Shown here in pieces: positions 14,999 through 15,746 of a DNA stretch of 15,746 nt. The position numbers and the translations under genes are program-made. Origin of the DNA: Prevotella sp. UBA2756. Lineage in GTDB: Bacteria; Bacteroidota; Bacteroidia; Bacteroidales; Bacteroidaceae. How positions within the stretch are numbered: the first letter of the stretch is position 1; every line of letters starts with the position of its first letter. The DNA lies in assembly GCA_002353205.1 (NCBI GenBank), contig DEJE01000063.1, positions 1 to 15,746 of the forward strand, given 5' to 3'. Under the pieces are notes generated by a model. It ran no database searches. It saw only the letters and a list, made by a program, of their open reading frames with translations, and was not told where the DNA came from.

Positions 14999-15547
14999 TT
15001 AGAAGTTATAGTAAAGTCCAAACAGCAGGTTGTTGCCATTAAGGTCTACACCGATTTTGTTACTGTTGTCAACACCGTCGGCTTTCGGGCTGAAGCTGTC
15101 GAAACCAACAAAACCGATGTGAGCCACGAAACTCAGCTTGTCGTTCAGGTTCACAGCCAGACCCGGTTTCAGACCGAGCTGGAACTCTGTGCCCACGTCC
15201 TTATAGCTGCCGAGACCCACCGTACCATCGAGGAAGACATTCACCAGCTTGCTCTTCACCACTGTGTAGCGGGCATACGGGTTAATCTGAAGCAGCTCTG
15301 TCTTGGTATCCTGACCGAAAGAGCCGTTAATCAGGTTGCAGGCACCTTTCTGGTAGCCCACAGCCACACCGACGGTCCAGTCGTCGTTGATGGTATAACC
15401 GAAATCGGGCACGAACTTGTAGACTGTCTCAGCATCGGCATTGCCGTTCTTAATGCTGGCCACGCCCACGCTACCGCCGAGATACCACTGTGCATTTGCC
15501 GTGACAGCACTCAGTGCAATCACAAGAGTCATCAGAATCTTTTTCAT
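14999..15547 (-). CDS. Small outer-membrane beta-barrel protein
   Basis: A 182-residue protein with a signal peptide cut after ANA (residue 19). The mature protein starts QWYLGGSVGVASI. Alternating hydrophobic/polar strands follow: DFGYTINDDWTVGVAVGYQ, INPYARYTVV, VNVFLDGTVGLGSY, QLGLKPGLAVNLNDKLSFVA and LLFGLYYNF. The terminal aromatic residue F is the outer-membrane-barrel C-terminal signal. The size suggests an eight-stranded barrel of the OMP_b-brl/OmpA-like type, with no OmpA peptidoglycan-binding domain. Such proteins are abundant in Bacteroidota with structural or adhesion roles, and the specific function is unknown. It has its own promoter and convergent neighbours, so it is probably monocistronic. 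Confidence 0.88.
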   Translation of the reverse strand: MKKILMTLVIALSAVTANAQWYLGGSVGVASIKNGNADAETVYKFVPDFGYTINDDWTVGVAVGYQKGACNLINGSFGQDTKTELLQINPYARYTVVKSKLVNVFLDGTVGLGSYKDVGTEFQLGLKPGLAVNLNDKLSFVAHIGFVGFDSFSPKADGVDNSNKIGVDLNGNNLLFGLYYNF

Positions 15548-15633
15548 TTTTCTTTTCCTTTCTTTTATAAGTTATACATTTTTACACCTATTTATCATCT
15601 CATTTGAAAGGTGCGTTATCCAAAAATCGGCGG

Positions 15634-15664
15634 CAAAAGTACGAATAATATTCATCGCGACAAG
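15634..15664 (-). promoter_or_regulatory. Promoter of the outer-membrane barrel gene
   Basis: On the minus strand, CTTG (15661-15664), a 19-bp spacer, then TACTTTTG (15634-15641), one base off the full consensus. The leader is about 80 nt, AT-rich, with a purine-rich AAAGAAAGGAAAAG before the ATG. The remaining 15665-15746 shows nothing I can identify. Confidence 0.7.
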
Positions 15665-15746
15665 AAAAATAACAAAGAATTTATGCACATTCAAGTCTAT
15701 TTTGATATAGGTCAAATACAAATTCTTTTCCTTCTTTTCTTGCAAG

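Overview
The window reads as chromosomal DNA from a Bacteroidales bacterium, most likely a Prevotella-type gut, rumen or oral organism. Four things point there: several promoters of the Bacteroidota form TTTG-N19-TAnnTTTG, a carbohydrate esterase ending in a type IX secretion sorting domain, a tRNA gene without an encoded CCA, and close family resemblance of most proteins to Prevotella/Bacteroides types. Codon use is moderately GC-rich and the intergenic DNA is AT-rich. The genus assignment is inference.

Layout. Bases 1-492 hold no convincing gene. They contain a degenerate array in which a GC dinucleotide recurs every 22 bp, in two blocks that appear to mirror each other around base 323. Next are a minus-strand zinc-ribbon membrane protein (493-1326) and a divergent promoter region (1417-1619). 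A plus-strand pair follows: an exported glutathione-peroxidase-like enzyme and a DUF4424/YARHG envelope protein. That pair ends at a terminator hairpin shared with a convergent, minus-strand, multidomain CE15 glucuronoyl-esterase-like protein (3525-6194). Two more minus-strand genes follow: a WG-repeat exported protein and an extended SDR (epimerase/dehydratase). A second divergent promoter region (9474-9712) leads into four plus-strand genes: a SIMPL-domain protein, a classical SDR of the YdfG type, an exported prolyl oligopeptidase (S9A) and a THUMP-like class I methyltransferase. The window closes with tRNA-Val(CAC), its terminator, and a minus-strand outer-membrane beta-barrel protein.

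Function. Most genes are housekeeping or envelope functions: peroxide detoxification, periplasmic peptide breakdown, small-molecule redox, RNA modification and an outer-membrane barrel. The CE15 protein is the one clear polysaccharide-degradation gene. It stands alone, with no SusC/SusD pair or other carbohydrate-active enzyme in view, and would act at the cell surface on lignin-glucuronoxylan ester links. No defence system, prophage, CRISPR array or intact insertion sequence is visible. The least explained structure is the 22-bp periodic array at the left edge.
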